From positions 12,350-28,374 of the forward strand of contig DNAS01000179.1 in the NCBI GenBank assembly GCA_003485185.1: a stretch of 16,025 nt of DNA, given 5' to 3'. A model generated the notes under the pieces. That model saw only the letters and a program-made list of their open reading frames with translations. It was not told the origin of the DNA and did no database searches. The position numbers and the translations under genes were made by a program. This DNA comes from Phycisphaerales bacterium (GTDB taxonomy: Bacteria > Planctomycetota > Phycisphaerae > SM23-33). This document shows, piece by piece, positions 7,436 to 15,451 of the stretch. Position 1 is the stretch's first letter, and every line of letters begins with the position of its first letter.

Positions 7436-9730
7436 ATGTCCAAACTATTTCGATCGTTCTGCCTTTCCCTGCTGTTCAGCGCCTCGGGTTTTTCCGCCAC
7501 TTACTATGTCGCCACCACCGGCAACAACACTACCGGCACGGGTGCGATCGACAACCCATGGGCCACCATCGGCAAGGCGATGACCATGGTCGTCGCGGGC
7601 GACACGGTCTATGTCCGGGAAGGCACCTATCGGGAATATTTTTCCGTATACGACGGCCGGGCCGGTTCCGAAGGAAACTATGTCACCATTTCCGCCTACA
7701 ACGGGGAGGAAGTGATCGTCAAGGGTTCTGACGTTGTCACGGGGTGGGAAGTCCACAGCGGAAACATCTGGAAAAAGACGAGTTGGACGACCAATAGTCA
7801 GCAGGTGTTTGACGACGGCGCGCCGCTCCAGCAGATCGGCATGCCCAACGCCAATCTTACGACCACCGAGTACGTTCCCGTCGGCAGCGGCCTGGGCGAC
7901 ATGGCGCCGGGGCGATTCTGGTACGATTCCACCAACAGCATTCTTTACGTCCAGCTCTCCGACAACTCCAACCCGAACAACTCCGTGATGGAGGTCAGCG
8001 TCCGCCGTCGCATCTTTTTCGCCGAGGCCGCCCGGGGATACATCCGACTCGTCGACCTGATTTTCGAGCACAATAATTGCGCCGCTTACATCACGCCCAG
8101 CGTGCAGGATGCCGCCGTGACGCTCAGCAACTATTCCGTCGTGGATTCCTGCACTTTCCGAAACACCGATTTCTGCGGTCTGTCGCTGGGCATGACGACG
8201 GGCACGATGGTGTTCGATTCCGTGTTCGATTCCAACGGCGACCTGGGAATCCAGGGGCCCGGCAGCACCAATTACCTGATCAGCGGCTGCACGATCACGA
8301 ACAACAACTACCGGAACTTCAGTCGCCTTTGGCACGCCGGCGGAATCAAGGTGACCACGGGCGCATACGGGACCATCGAGGACAACGAGGTCGCCGACAA
8401 CAACGGAAGCGGCATCTGGTGCGACTACGCCAACAGCAACAACACCACCTACATCTGCAACAACTACATCCATGACAACGGGCCCACGGAGGCCGGCATC
8501 TTCTTCGAGGCCAGCAAATACGGGCAGATCCACAACAACGTGCTGGTCGGCAATGAGCGCCGGGGCATTTACATCTCCGGGTCCGACCAGGCCAAGGTCT
8601 ACAACAACACGGTGGTGGGCACGGCGGGACTTTCCGCCATCGAGGTTCTCGCACGGAACGGCACGTCTTCGACGAACACGGCCGTCAAAAACAACATTGT
8701 CTTCAACACCGTCGCCACGAATGACCTGTACATGAGCAACGGTTCCGGAAACACCAGCGATTACAACGACTTCTATCGTGCCGGCAGTGCGATCCGGCTC
8801 GTCAACAACGGCACGCCGTACACCTCACTTCTCAGTTGGCAGAACAACACCGCATACGACGACCACTCGCTGAATTTCAATCCGATGTTCCTGTCGGGAT
8901 CAGGCGACGATTACACCGTTTCGCCGGACAGCCTGGTTGTGGACGCCGGCACCATCCTCAATGAAGTCGCCGACGATTACGATGGAGTGGAACGTCCCCA
9001 AGGCGACGCCTACGACATGGGCGCTTTCGAAAGGGCCGCCAGCGGCGGCGGGGGCGGCGGAACGGTTTACGCTTCGGAGGCGTTCGATTACAGCACGGGC
9101 GCCATCGCCGGCAGCAACGGCGGCGAAGGCTGGGCCGCCGCATGGACCGGCGACAATCCCGGCGCTTCCGTGGCCACCCCCACCCTCTCCACCGACGACG
9201 TGGAAGGAACCGGAAACCGACTTTTCATCCAGGCCTACTCCAACTACAAGACCGCCACCCGCGACCTCGACGCCACCTACGGAACCGCCGACGGCGTCTA
9301 CTGGTTCAGCGTCCTGATGCGCGAGGACGACGGGTACAACTCCGGCTCCTACGCCTATCTCCAACTCAACGGCGAATACAACCGCGACCCCTTCAAGATC
9401 GGCTACAACCACGGCGGGTACTGGTATCTCGCACCCAAGATCAACACCAGCACCTACGACCCCGTCTATACCGATGTTGCCGTCACGAAAGGGCAAACCG
9501 TCTGGCTGGTGGTGAAGATCACCGTCGATTCGACCAACGGAAGCCAGGCCGAACTGTGGATCGATCCCGACCCGTCGTCCGAGCCGACCGGCGAGGCCGA
9601 CGCGACCGCGGATTTGACCTACACCAGTTTTGGAAAGGTGGTCGTCCGGAGCGGCGCGTCGTACAAGCAAAGCGACGTCTCCTGCGATGAAATCCGCCTC
9701 GGATCGTCCTTCGCGGCGGTCAGACCTTGA
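7436..9730 (+). CDS. Secreted right-handed beta-helix protein with C-terminal lectin-like module
   Basis: A 764-residue exported protein. Residues 1-21 are a signal peptide (basic MSKLFR start, hydrophobic core, cleavage near FSA). Residues about 22-200 start with YYVATTGNN and resemble the N-terminal part of DUF1565/pectate-lyase-like proteins. Residues about 205-440 are clear parallel beta-helix (PbH1-type) repeats with Asn-ladder turns such as CNNYIHDNG and YNNTVVGT. DYDGVERPQG...DMGAFE (about 520-532) ends the helix. A Gly linker (537-542) then leads to a beta-rich module (about 543-764) with EAFDY...GGEGW...W and a DEIRLGSSF end, typical of concanavalin-like accessory modules in PVC bacteria. 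I see no recognised catalytic set, so it may be a polysaccharide lyase, an epimerase or a binding protein. The start is fixed by AAGGAG (7424-7429), 6 nt before ATG; the frame is open further upstream but that part is not protein-like. Confidence 0.82.
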   Translation: MSKLFRSFCLSLLFSASGFSATYYVATTGNNTTGTGAIDNPWATIGKAMTMVVAGDTVYVREGTYREYFSVYDGRAGSEGNYVTISAYNGEEVIVKGSDVVTGWEVHSGNIWKKTSWTTNSQQVFDDGAPLQQIGMPNANLTTTEYVPVGSGLGDMAPGRFWYDSTNSILYVQLSDNSNPNNSVMEVSVRRRIFFAEAARGYIRLVDLIFEHNNCAAYITPSVQDAAVTLSNYSVVDSCTFRNTDFCGLSLGMTTGTMVFDSVFDSNGDLGIQGPGSTNYLISGCTITNNNYRNFSRLWHAGGIKVTTGAYGTIEDNEVADNNGSGIWCDYANSNNTTYICNNYIHDNGPTEAGIFFEASKYGQIHNNVLVGNERRGIYISGSDQAKVYNNTVVGTAGLSAIEVLARNGTSSTNTAVKNNIVFNTVATNDLYMSNGSGNTSDYNDFYRAGSAIRLVNNGTPYTSLLSWQNNTAYDDHSLNFNPMFLSGSGDDYTVSPDSLVVDAGTILNEVADDYDGVERPQGDAYDMGAFERAASGGGGGGTVYASEAFDYSTGAIAGSNGGEGWAAAWTGDNPGASVATPTLSTDDVEGTGNRLFIQAYSNYKTATRDLDATYGTADGVYWFSVLMREDDGYNSGSYAYLQLNGEYNRDPFKIGYNHGGYWYLAPKINTSTYDPVYTDVAVTKGQTVWLVVKITVDSTNGSQAELWIDPDPSSEPTGEADATADLTYTSFGKVVVRSGASYKQSDVSCDEIRLGSSFAAVRP

Positions 9731-9750
9731 TTCCAGGAGACCTCTAACGG

Positions 9751-9802
9751 AAACAAAACTCGCCTGTGCCCGGCAAGGCCATGCCTCCGTCGGGCACAGG
9801 CG
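9751..9802 (-). terminator. Strong intrinsic terminator of the amino-sugar operon
   Basis: CGCCTGTGCCCG (9761-9772) and CGGGCACAGGCG (9791-9802) form a perfect 12-bp stem; the 18-nt loop holds a nested AGGC/GCCT mini-stem. On the minus strand the stem is followed by AGTTTTGTTT (9760-9751), the T-rich tract of a Rho-independent terminator. It begins 2 nt after the kinase stop codon. On the plus strand there is no T-run, but the hairpin may still help end the convergent beta-helix transcript. Confidence 0.85.
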
Positions 9803-9804
9803 GA

Positions 9805-11199
9805 TCATTTAGCGCGGGCGGGAGAAAACCGTCGCCCGGCGCGGCACCATGCGTCGGCTGCTTGGGAGAGGTTGTCAAACCAACCCGTGGCGCGGGCGGC
9901 CAGCATTGCGGCGCCCCGGCAGGCCGGCTCTTCCGTCGTCGCCCGCAATACATCGCAGCCGAGGTGGTCAGCGTAAGTCTGAAGCCAGAGATCGCTCCGC
10001 GCGCCCCCGCCCGTCGCCAGGACGCTTCGGGGAAAAGCGACGGCCGAGGCCCGTTCCACCAGTTCCGCCAGGCTCGCGGCGGTGGAATTGAGGATCGCCC
10101 GGACGTAATGCCCGTGCCCCATATCTTCCCGCCGTCCCTGAAAACCTTCCCGATCCGGGTAGCGATCCGCGTTGGGCAAGGCCACGGGAGCCTCCGCCGT
10201 CTCGATGCGCCCAGCCATCTCCAGAAGTTCCTCGAAGGTCAGTTCCGGCGCGAATCGCTCCCGATACCACGCCAGCACGGCGGCGCTGTTCTCGCTGTAA
10301 AGCAGTTGGTCATAGCGGCCCGGTTCAAAGGCCGGCCCGAAACACACGCCGGTGGCAGGACAAATCTCCGTGCAACTGCGGACCACGGCCGTCACCGTGC
10401 CCGTCGATTCGCTCAACGGCGCCAACCGGTCCAGCCCCGCCCCGAGAGCGGCCAGGTAGTGGTCGAGATTCCCGACGGCCAGCAGCGCCCCTTCCGCCAA
10501 CCCCACCCGCGCGGCGCCCTCGGCCGTGATTGCTCCCGCGACGCTGCCGGGGCGCAACGGCTGCGACAGCCGCTCCGCGTCGAGATGCAGCAGTTCCAAC
10601 GCCGTCGGCCACCACGCGAGGTTTCGCGCGTCCAGCATTCCCAGCAGTGAGGCCGTCCCCGCGTCGCCCACGCGCCGGGCGGAGAGGCTGTGGACGAGAT
10701 AGTCCGACAGGGTCATGACATATCGCGCCTGCCGCCAGAGGCGCGGGTGACGATCCTGGAACCAGAGAATCTTGGCGGCGGCGAATTCCGTTCCCGCTTC
10801 CGCCCCCAATCCCGTCACCTTCAGGAAGTCCGGGCGAGCCCACAGCGCCCGCATCGCCGGCGGTGGTTTCGGAACCCGCCGGTCCGGCCAGAGGAGGATC
10901 GACGTCAGCGGCCGGTAGGTTTCATCGAGCAGCAGAAAGCTGTTGGCCTGCGAGGCGTAGGCGACGGCAGCCAGATCCCCCGCATTCGCTCCCGCGCAGG
11001 TCATCGCCTCCTTGATCGCTTCGCTGAGGGTCCGCCAGAAGCGGTCCACGGGCAACTCGCATCGCTGCCCGTCGCCGCGGTCGGGCGCCAGGTCGCGTCG
11101 CCCCAGTCCGCGCTGGGCGCCGTGGCGATCGAAGATGGCCGCCTTGAAACGGCTGGTCCCCAGGTCCACGCCCAGCACGATTGCCTTCTCGCGGCTCAT
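9805..11199 (-). CDS. FGGY-family carbohydrate kinase
   Basis: A 464-residue cytoplasmic sugar kinase of the ASKHA fold that transfers phosphate from ATP to a sugar or polyol. The N-terminal phosphate loop is VDLGTSRFKAAIFD (11-24, Asp12). WPDRR (104-108) matches the family W-x-D-x-R site. Asp246 in VGNLDHYLAALGAG is the likely catalytic base, and STGTV (265-269) plus GGGARSDLWLQTYADHLG (397-414) form the adenosine site. The QMHG substrate motif of xylulokinases is replaced by QANS (84-87), so the substrate differs from xylulose. Length is slightly below the usual 480-520. The ATG at 11199 overlaps the preceding stop by 4 nt (ATGA); the longer upstream frame is only a shadow of the ceramidase-like gene. 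It is the last gene of the operon, followed by a strong terminator. The substrate may be an amino sugar or a derived sugar; that is inference. Confidence 0.88.
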   Translation of the reverse strand: MSREKAIVLGVDLGTSRFKAAIFDRHGAQRGLGRRDLAPDRGDGQRCELPVDRFWRTLSEAIKEAMTCAGANAGDLAAVAYASQANSFLLLDETYRPLTSILLWPDRRVPKPPPAMRALWARPDFLKVTGLGAEAGTEFAAAKILWFQDRHPRLWRQARYVMTLSDYLVHSLSARRVGDAGTASLLGMLDARNLAWWPTALELLHLDAERLSQPLRPGSVAGAITAEGAARVGLAEGALLAVGNLDHYLAALGAGLDRLAPLSESTGTVTAVVRSCTEICPATGVCFGPAFEPGRYDQLLYSENSAAVLAWYRERFAPELTFEELLEMAGRIETAEAPVALPNADRYPDREGFQGRREDMGHGHYVRAILNSTAASLAELVERASAVAFPRSVLATGGGARSDLWLQTYADHLGCDVLRATTEEPACRGAAMLAARATGWFDNLSQAADAWCRAGRRFSPARAK

Positions 11200-12527
11200 A
11201 ACGATTCCAGAATCGCCGTCGCCCGCTGGATCAGCACCTGCCCCGCCTCGGGGCCGAAGATGCTGTTGGTCGCCTCGTATCCGCCTTCCGCCAGCGCCTC
11301 GGGCGTGACGATGTAGCCCTGAAGTTCCCCGTTGGCCAGCGAGAGGACGAACGTGCCGGTCCGACAAGCCTTGATCGCCAGCCCGTATTCCACGAAGAGT
11401 TCGCCCGGCAAGGCCACGAGGAACTGCTCGCCCAGCTTCATGACCTGGATTTCCGTCGGCAGGCACTGGCGATAGACGGTCTCGAGCGTGCCATCCCGCG
11501 CGGCGCGGGCCAGCACGACGCCCTCTTCGGCGCCGAACCAGTCACACTCTGCCGTTCGCACCTGCTCGCGGGGCGCGCCCTGCCGGCGCAACCGCTCCAG
11601 CGTCTCGACGGCACGGCGCAGTTTCGCCTGGGCCTGCTTGAGTGTGGGAAACTGCCTCCGCGGCAGGTCCACGGTCTCGCCGCGGCACGCCAGCGGCCAG
11701 TCGCGGCGGAAGGTCAAACCGCGAATCGCCCGTTCGGCCGCGCGACCCAATTGCTCGCCCAGCCTGCGGGCCTCGTCGAACGTGTTGGCCCGGACCACGT
11801 GGCGAGGGCTCTGGTTTCCCGACGGCCCGGTGTGGTACAGGATGGGGCAATCTCCCACCGCCTGCCGGCGGAGATATTGCTTGGCGAATCCCGGGAAGTC
11901 GGCGCTGACGAGCGTGGAATCCTCGTGCAGGACCGTAGGGTGCATCGAGCAGACGAGCATGGCGGCGATCGCGTTTCCGCCGCCGGCTGACCGCACCACC
12001 CAGACCGGCACTTGCGGGTCGCTGGGGCCGTTCGGGTCGCGTCGGTTTCCACCGACGCCGGCTGCATCGGCCACCGCCGAGGCCATCTCGGCGGGCCCGG
12101 CCGACCGGACAGCTTGCGTGCCCGCCTGCACCATGCGATCCTCGACGAACCGCAGATATTCACGATCCGTCCGGGGCACGACCGGATCGCCCGAAGATAC
12201 GAGCATGTCCGCCGTCGGCGGGCCCGAATGCGTGTGGGTCGCCGACATGAGGATGTTCGTCGCCGGCACGCCCGTCGCCTCGGCCAGTTGCCGGCGCACG
12301 CGAAGGGTCGTCTCCCGTGACACGAAAATCAGATCGTTCGCGATCAGCAGCAGTTGCGTCCGGCCGTCGGACAGGAACAGCGCCGAGGACCACAGCGGAT
12401 CGTGCACGCCCGTGCTCGTTCGCGGCACGTGGGGATACCCGTAGAGAAACTGCGGCGTGGTCGGCGTGATGTCCGCTTCCGCCGCGCCCGCTTGCAGCAG
12501 GCCCGTCCTGGGGTGGTTTGCGGTCAT
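11196..12527 (-). CDS. Neutral/alkaline ceramidase-domain protein (probable zinc amidase)
   Basis: A 443-residue protein that begins near its N-terminus with the AGAAEADITP motif (13-22) typical of the neutral ceramidase N-domain (Ceramidase_alk) and related proteins abundant in Planctomycetota. Known ceramidases are zinc amidases that hydrolyse N-acyl-sphingosine. Probable zinc ligands are present: His98/His100 in SATHTHSGP, His196 in MHPTVL, Glu376 in LPGELFVE and Tyr417 in GGYEATNS. The C-terminal immunoglobulin-like domain of true ceramidases (total about 650 residues) is missing, and there is no signal peptide, so it is probably cytoplasmic. It starts 3 nt after the NagB-like stop and overlaps the kinase start (ATGA), which indicates translational coupling. 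Placed among amino-sugar genes, it may act on an N-acyl amino sugar rather than a lipid. The family call is good; the function is open. Confidence 0.8.
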   Translation of the reverse strand: MTANHPRTGLLQAGAAEADITPTTPQFLYGYPHVPRTSTGVHDPLWSSALFLSDGRTQLLLIANDLIFVSRETTLRVRRQLAEATGVPATNILMSATHTHSGPPTADMLVSSGDPVVPRTDREYLRFVEDRMVQAGTQAVRSAGPAEMASAVADAAGVGGNRRDPNGPSDPQVPVWVVRSAGGGNAIAAMLVCSMHPTVLHEDSTLVSADFPGFAKQYLRRQAVGDCPILYHTGPSGNQSPRHVVRANTFDEARRLGEQLGRAAERAIRGLTFRRDWPLACRGETVDLPRRQFPTLKQAQAKLRRAVETLERLRRQGAPREQVRTAECDWFGAEEGVVLARAARDGTLETVYRQCLPTEIQVMKLGEQFLVALPGELFVEYGLAIKACRTGTFVLSLANGELQGYIVTPEALAEGGYEATNSIFGPEAGQVLIQRATAILESL

Positions 12528-12530
12528 GCG

Positions 12531-13460
12531 TCAGTATCCCGTCTTCCAGTCCGGCTGGATGTCCGTGGCGATTTCCTCCGACACCCACACGTCCGTGCGA
12601 AGGGTCTGGCAGATCGATTCCGGCACTCGCGGTGTGACCGGCCCGTGCATGACCAGGCGGCTGATCAGGCGCTGCCAGGACGTGCTGGTTCCGTGCACGG
12701 TGATTCCGTGCTTCTGAATGCGATGCCGCGCCGCGATGACCTGGGCCGGTCCGACGGTGGCCGCCTTGGGCGGAACGGCCGCCAGGTCGCCGCTCTTTCC
12801 GAAACTCCCATGCAGGGAATTCTGTGCCAACGTGAATGGGCTGAGCGTGACGATCCGCGGGCCCAGCGTCTTCCATTCCTCCAGGGGAACGTCGAACTCG
12901 GGCGCGTCCGGCTCGATGAAGGCCAGGTGGCCCGTCCACCCCGGCCCGCTGTAGACGATGTCCACGCCGCCCAGATCTTCCATCATGCGGCCGTAATCGC
13001 GGAGGTTCTCATTCGTCAGGCCGACCATCTGGCCCTCGGGCGGGCGGAGATCGGGATCGATCTGACTGTAGAAATACTTCTTCAGGGCGTGTGTGAAACC
13101 GAATTCCCAGCTTTCCGGCGCCACCTCGCCGCGCTCGTTGGCGTATTCGTCCATGTTGAACGTATACAGGTTGCGGCAGGAGACGCGGAACTTGTTGATG
13201 AGGTAGGCGACGCGGCTGTAGAGAGGCCACGGCTGGGGCAGGATCATCACAACGCGCCGGTCTTCCACGTCGGATTGCCGGATGCGTTCGAAGATGTCGA
13301 TGATGAATCGGAACTCCATGTCCCCGCCCGAGAGCACTTGGATGCGATAGTCGGGATTGGGATGGCGGGTGATCTCCTCGCGCCGGATGCGGCGGACTTT
13401 CTCCAGCACTTCCAGGTCGCGAAAAGGAACCCATCGCGAGGGTTGGTAGGTAAACGCCAT
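12531..13460 (-). CDS. NagB-like glucosamine-6-phosphate deaminase/isomerase family protein
   Basis: A 309-residue cytoplasmic protein of the NagB/RpiA/6-phosphogluconolactonase fold. NagB converts glucosamine-6-phosphate to fructose-6-phosphate and ammonia. The proton-transfer Asp is present as Asp104 in the hallmark NMDEY (102-106). The second active-site loop is GPGWTGHLAFIEP (172-184): His178 and Glu183 match E. coli His143 and Glu148, but the position of E. coli Asp141 is Thr176. Length exceeds E. coli NagB (266), with extra N-terminal sequence (about 30 residues) before the core. The start ATG has GGGAG (13471-13475) 10 nt away and lies 19 nt after the nagA stop. The gene order nagA then nagB-like supports a hexosamine-6-phosphate substrate, but the Asp to Thr change makes a different isomerase or deaminase specificity possible. 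Confidence 0.82.
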   Translation of the reverse strand: MAFTYQPSRWVPFRDLEVLEKVRRIRREEITRHPNPDYRIQVLSGGDMEFRFIIDIFERIRQSDVEDRRVVMILPQPWPLYSRVAYLINKFRVSCRNLYTFNMDEYANERGEVAPESWEFGFTHALKKYFYSQIDPDLRPPEGQMVGLTNENLRDYGRMMEDLGGVDIVYSGPGWTGHLAFIEPDAPEFDVPLEEWKTLGPRIVTLSPFTLAQNSLHGSFGKSGDLAAVPPKAATVGPAQVIAARHRIQKHGITVHGTSTSWQRLISRLVMHGPVTPRVPESICQTLRTDVWVSEEIATDIQPDWKTGY

Positions 13461-13479
13461 GGAACTCTGTCTCCCTGTT

Positions 13480-14664
13480 TTAAGGATTCGGAAACGCGCA
13501 TTCGCCGCGGACCCATGTCCGCACGACGTTCAGGGCATCGTCCAGCAGCGTCAGGTCGGCGTCGCAGCCGACGGCGAGCCTTCCCTTGGTCCGGTCGAGG
13601 CCCATCACGCGGGCGGGATTGGCGCTGACCATCAGCGCGGCGGTGGGCAAATCGAGCTTCAGCATGCTGACGGCGTTGCGAAGCGCCTGGTCCATGGTCA
13701 GCCCGCTGCCGGCCAGTCCGCCCGGCGTGGTGGAATGTTCCGTCAATCGCGCGGGCCCGCCGGCCGAGAGGAACTCCACCTCCTGGCTGCCGAAGTGGAA
13801 TCGCCCCTTGCCCAGGCCCGTGCCGACATTCCCGTCGGTGATCAGGCAGACGCGGTCGCGCCCCAGGCATTTCAGCGCCATTTCGACGGCGACCGGATCG
13901 ACGTGCACGCCGTCGAGGATGAAATCCACCGTGGTCCGCGAATCGGCCAGGATGGCCTCAACCGCCCCGCAAGGGCGCACGCCCTTGTCCGTTTCCGCCG
14001 GCGGGTAGAACACGTCGTAAAAATGCGTGGCGTGTTGGGCGCCGGCCTCGATGGCCCGCCGCGTCTGGTCCACGTCGGCAGCGGTGTGGGTGATGAATAT
14101 CGTCGCGCCCCGCTGGCGCATGAGACGGATCAGCGGCTCGACGCCTTCGAAATCGGGCGAGGCGCTGAAGGCCATCGGGTAGGGCCTGGCTGCCTCGATC
14201 AGCGAGACGACGCGTTCGGGATCGGCCTTTCCGACCGCGTCGGTCGGCAGCGCGCCGGGAAAGAAGCGGAACGGCCCTTCCAGGTGGAACGCCAGCACCG
14301 CGGCGCCCGTGGTTTTGGCGACGGCAAGCTGGCGGATCAGTTTGACGTCCCCGCCGCCGGGGTGAGGACAGAGGGTAGGCAAAAAGCCCGTGACCCCGTG
14401 CCGCGGAAGCAGACGGCAGACTGCGGCAAGGTCGGCGGGGCCACGATCCAGTTGATACTCGTGGAATCCGTGCAGGTGCAGGTCGATGAATCCCGGCGTC
14501 AGGTATCCGCCTCGCGCGTCGAATGTCTCGTCCCACACGCCGCCCGGGCGCTCCCCGGAGGTCAGAATCTCCGCGATCCGCCCCTGTTCGATCCGGACTG
14601 ATCCTTCCTCGACGCCGGACTTCAGCACCAGTCGCGCGTTTTCAATCAGTAGACGTGCCGCCAT
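13480..14664 (-). CDS. nagA: N-acetylglucosamine-6-phosphate deacetylase
   Basis: A 394-residue cytoplasmic amidohydrolase that removes acetate from N-acetylhexosamine-6-phosphate. Metal and catalytic residues are visible: PGFIDLHLHG (57-66, His63/His65), Glu129 in FHLEGPF, His193 in ITHT, His214 in ATHFYD and catalytic Asp277 in LITDGNVG. The C-terminus has the usual amidohydrolase closing strand (KGRLAVGCDADLTLLD). In the lid region, the usual GAH/GTH His after LEGP is replaced by Leu (GALP), so substrate contacts may differ, and GalNAc-6-P is an alternative. The start at 14664 is fixed by GGAGG (14671-14675) 6 nt upstream; the frame is open further up but is only a shadow of gntR. It overlaps the gntR end by 23 nt, so its ribosome-binding site lies inside gntR. 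Confidence 0.9.
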   Translation of the reverse strand: MAARLLIENARLVLKSGVEEGSVRIEQGRIAEILTSGERPGGVWDETFDARGGYLTPGFIDLHLHGFHEYQLDRGPADLAAVCRLLPRHGVTGFLPTLCPHPGGGDVKLIRQLAVAKTTGAAVLAFHLEGPFRFFPGALPTDAVGKADPERVVSLIEAARPYPMAFSASPDFEGVEPLIRLMRQRGATIFITHTAADVDQTRRAIEAGAQHATHFYDVFYPPAETDKGVRPCGAVEAILADSRTTVDFILDGVHVDPVAVEMALKCLGRDRVCLITDGNVGTGLGKGRFHFGSQEVEFLSAGGPARLTEHSTTPGGLAGSGLTMDQALRNAVSMLKLDLPTAALMVSANPARVMGLDRTKGRLAVGCDADLTLLDDALNVVRTWVRGECAFPNP

Positions 14665-15394
14665 GGCGCACCTCCCGGACGGTCGAAACGAGTTTGACGC
14701 AATCGCCGCGGTACAGCGATTCGAACAAGGCCAGCGGGCGCGACGCCGGGCCGTAAATGACGTCCGTCGACAGCAGCAGAGGCTGGCCGGGCGAAACCGC
14801 CAAGCGGAGCGCATCGTCCTCGCCGGCGGTGACGGCTTCCACGCTTTGACTGCCGTGCGAGATCGTCAGTCCCTCGGCCTGCGCCCACGCCTGGAGGAAA
14901 TCGACGCGGACCAGCATGGCTTCGTCGATCCGCCCCGCCAGTTCGGCGGGAATGTAGGCCCGGTCATAGGCGACGGGCTTTCCCTCCAGCACGTCAAGGC
15001 GCTCGGCGTACAAGCATTCTTCCCCTGGACGATCCAGCAGTTCCGCGATCCGCGGCGGAAGCGACGCCTGCCGCCGGCACAGGACGCGCCGTTCCAGGTT
15101 CGGCGCATAGCTCCGCATCGAGCCGGTGAAATCGGCGTTGAGAATGGGAAGCTTCCCGGCGCGAAGCGACCGGACAAACGTCCCGCTCCCCCGGCGACGG
15201 CGGATCAGGCCGTCCTGCTCCAGCAGGCGCAGGGCGTGACGGATCGTGATGCGCGAGACGCCGTGCTCCCGGCACAACTCCCGCTCACAAGGCAGCCTCT
15301 GCCCGCCCGCCAGGCGGTGCGAGAGAATCTGTTCCTTCAGGGCATTGTAGGATCGGCGATAGGCCTGGAGGGAATTGTCCTGGAGAGTCCGCAC
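14642..15394 (-). CDS. GntR-family (HutC/UTRA subfamily) transcriptional regulator
   Basis: A 250-residue repressor or activator. Residues about 12-76 are the winged helix-turn-helix (YNALKEQILSH..., CREHGVSRITIRHALRLLEQDGLI, wing RRRGSGTFV). Residues about 95-240 are a UTRA ligand-binding domain of the kind found in NagR/DasR and PhnF. Such proteins in nag operons usually respond to GlcNAc-6-P or GlcN-6-P. The start is GTG at 15394: an in-frame stop lies 15 nt upstream and no other start fits before the helix-turn-helix. No clear Shine-Dalgarno precedes it, so translation may be weak or nearly leaderless. It is the first gene of the five-gene operon and is likely autoregulatory, with a palindrome just upstream of its start. 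Confidence 0.88.
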   Translation of the reverse strand: MRTLQDNSLQAYRRSYNALKEQILSHRLAGGQRLPCERELCREHGVSRITIRHALRLLEQDGLIRRRRGSGTFVRSLRAGKLPILNADFTGSMRSYAPNLERRVLCRRQASLPPRIAELLDRPGEECLYAERLDVLEGKPVAYDRAYIPAELAGRIDEAMLVRVDFLQAWAQAEGLTISHGSQSVEAVTAGEDDALRLAVSPGQPLLLSTDVIYGPASRPLALFESLYRGDCVKLVSTVREVRHGGTSTD

Positions 15395-15405
15395 ACAACC
15401 AATTT

Positions 15406-15429
15406 GTTATAACCATTCGCGTTTGTCAA
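15406..15429 (-). promoter_or_regulatory. Candidate gntR promoter/operator
   Basis: On the minus strand a perfect TTGACA -35 box (15429-15424) is followed after 10 nt by the perfect 8-bp palindrome GTTATAAC (15413-15406), which ends 11 nt before the GTG start. A good -10 at standard spacing is not obvious. The palindrome position suits an autoregulatory operator for the GntR protein; the assignment is inferred. Confidence 0.45.
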
Positions 15430-15451
15430 GCAATTATTCCCCATTTTCCGA

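Noticed and set aside
9040..9062. GGC/GGG-rich run resembling a microsatellite
   Set aside because: It encodes the Gly linker of the beta-helix protein and has no flanking repeat structure.
11488..15412. Several 300-420 codon plus-strand frames opposite the nag operon (11488-12444, 12354-13628, 13459-14601, 14486-15412)
   Set aside because: They are Arg/Pro/Ala-rich shadows with no recognisable motifs, while the minus-strand frames carry full catalytic motifs, ribosome-binding sites and tight operon spacing.
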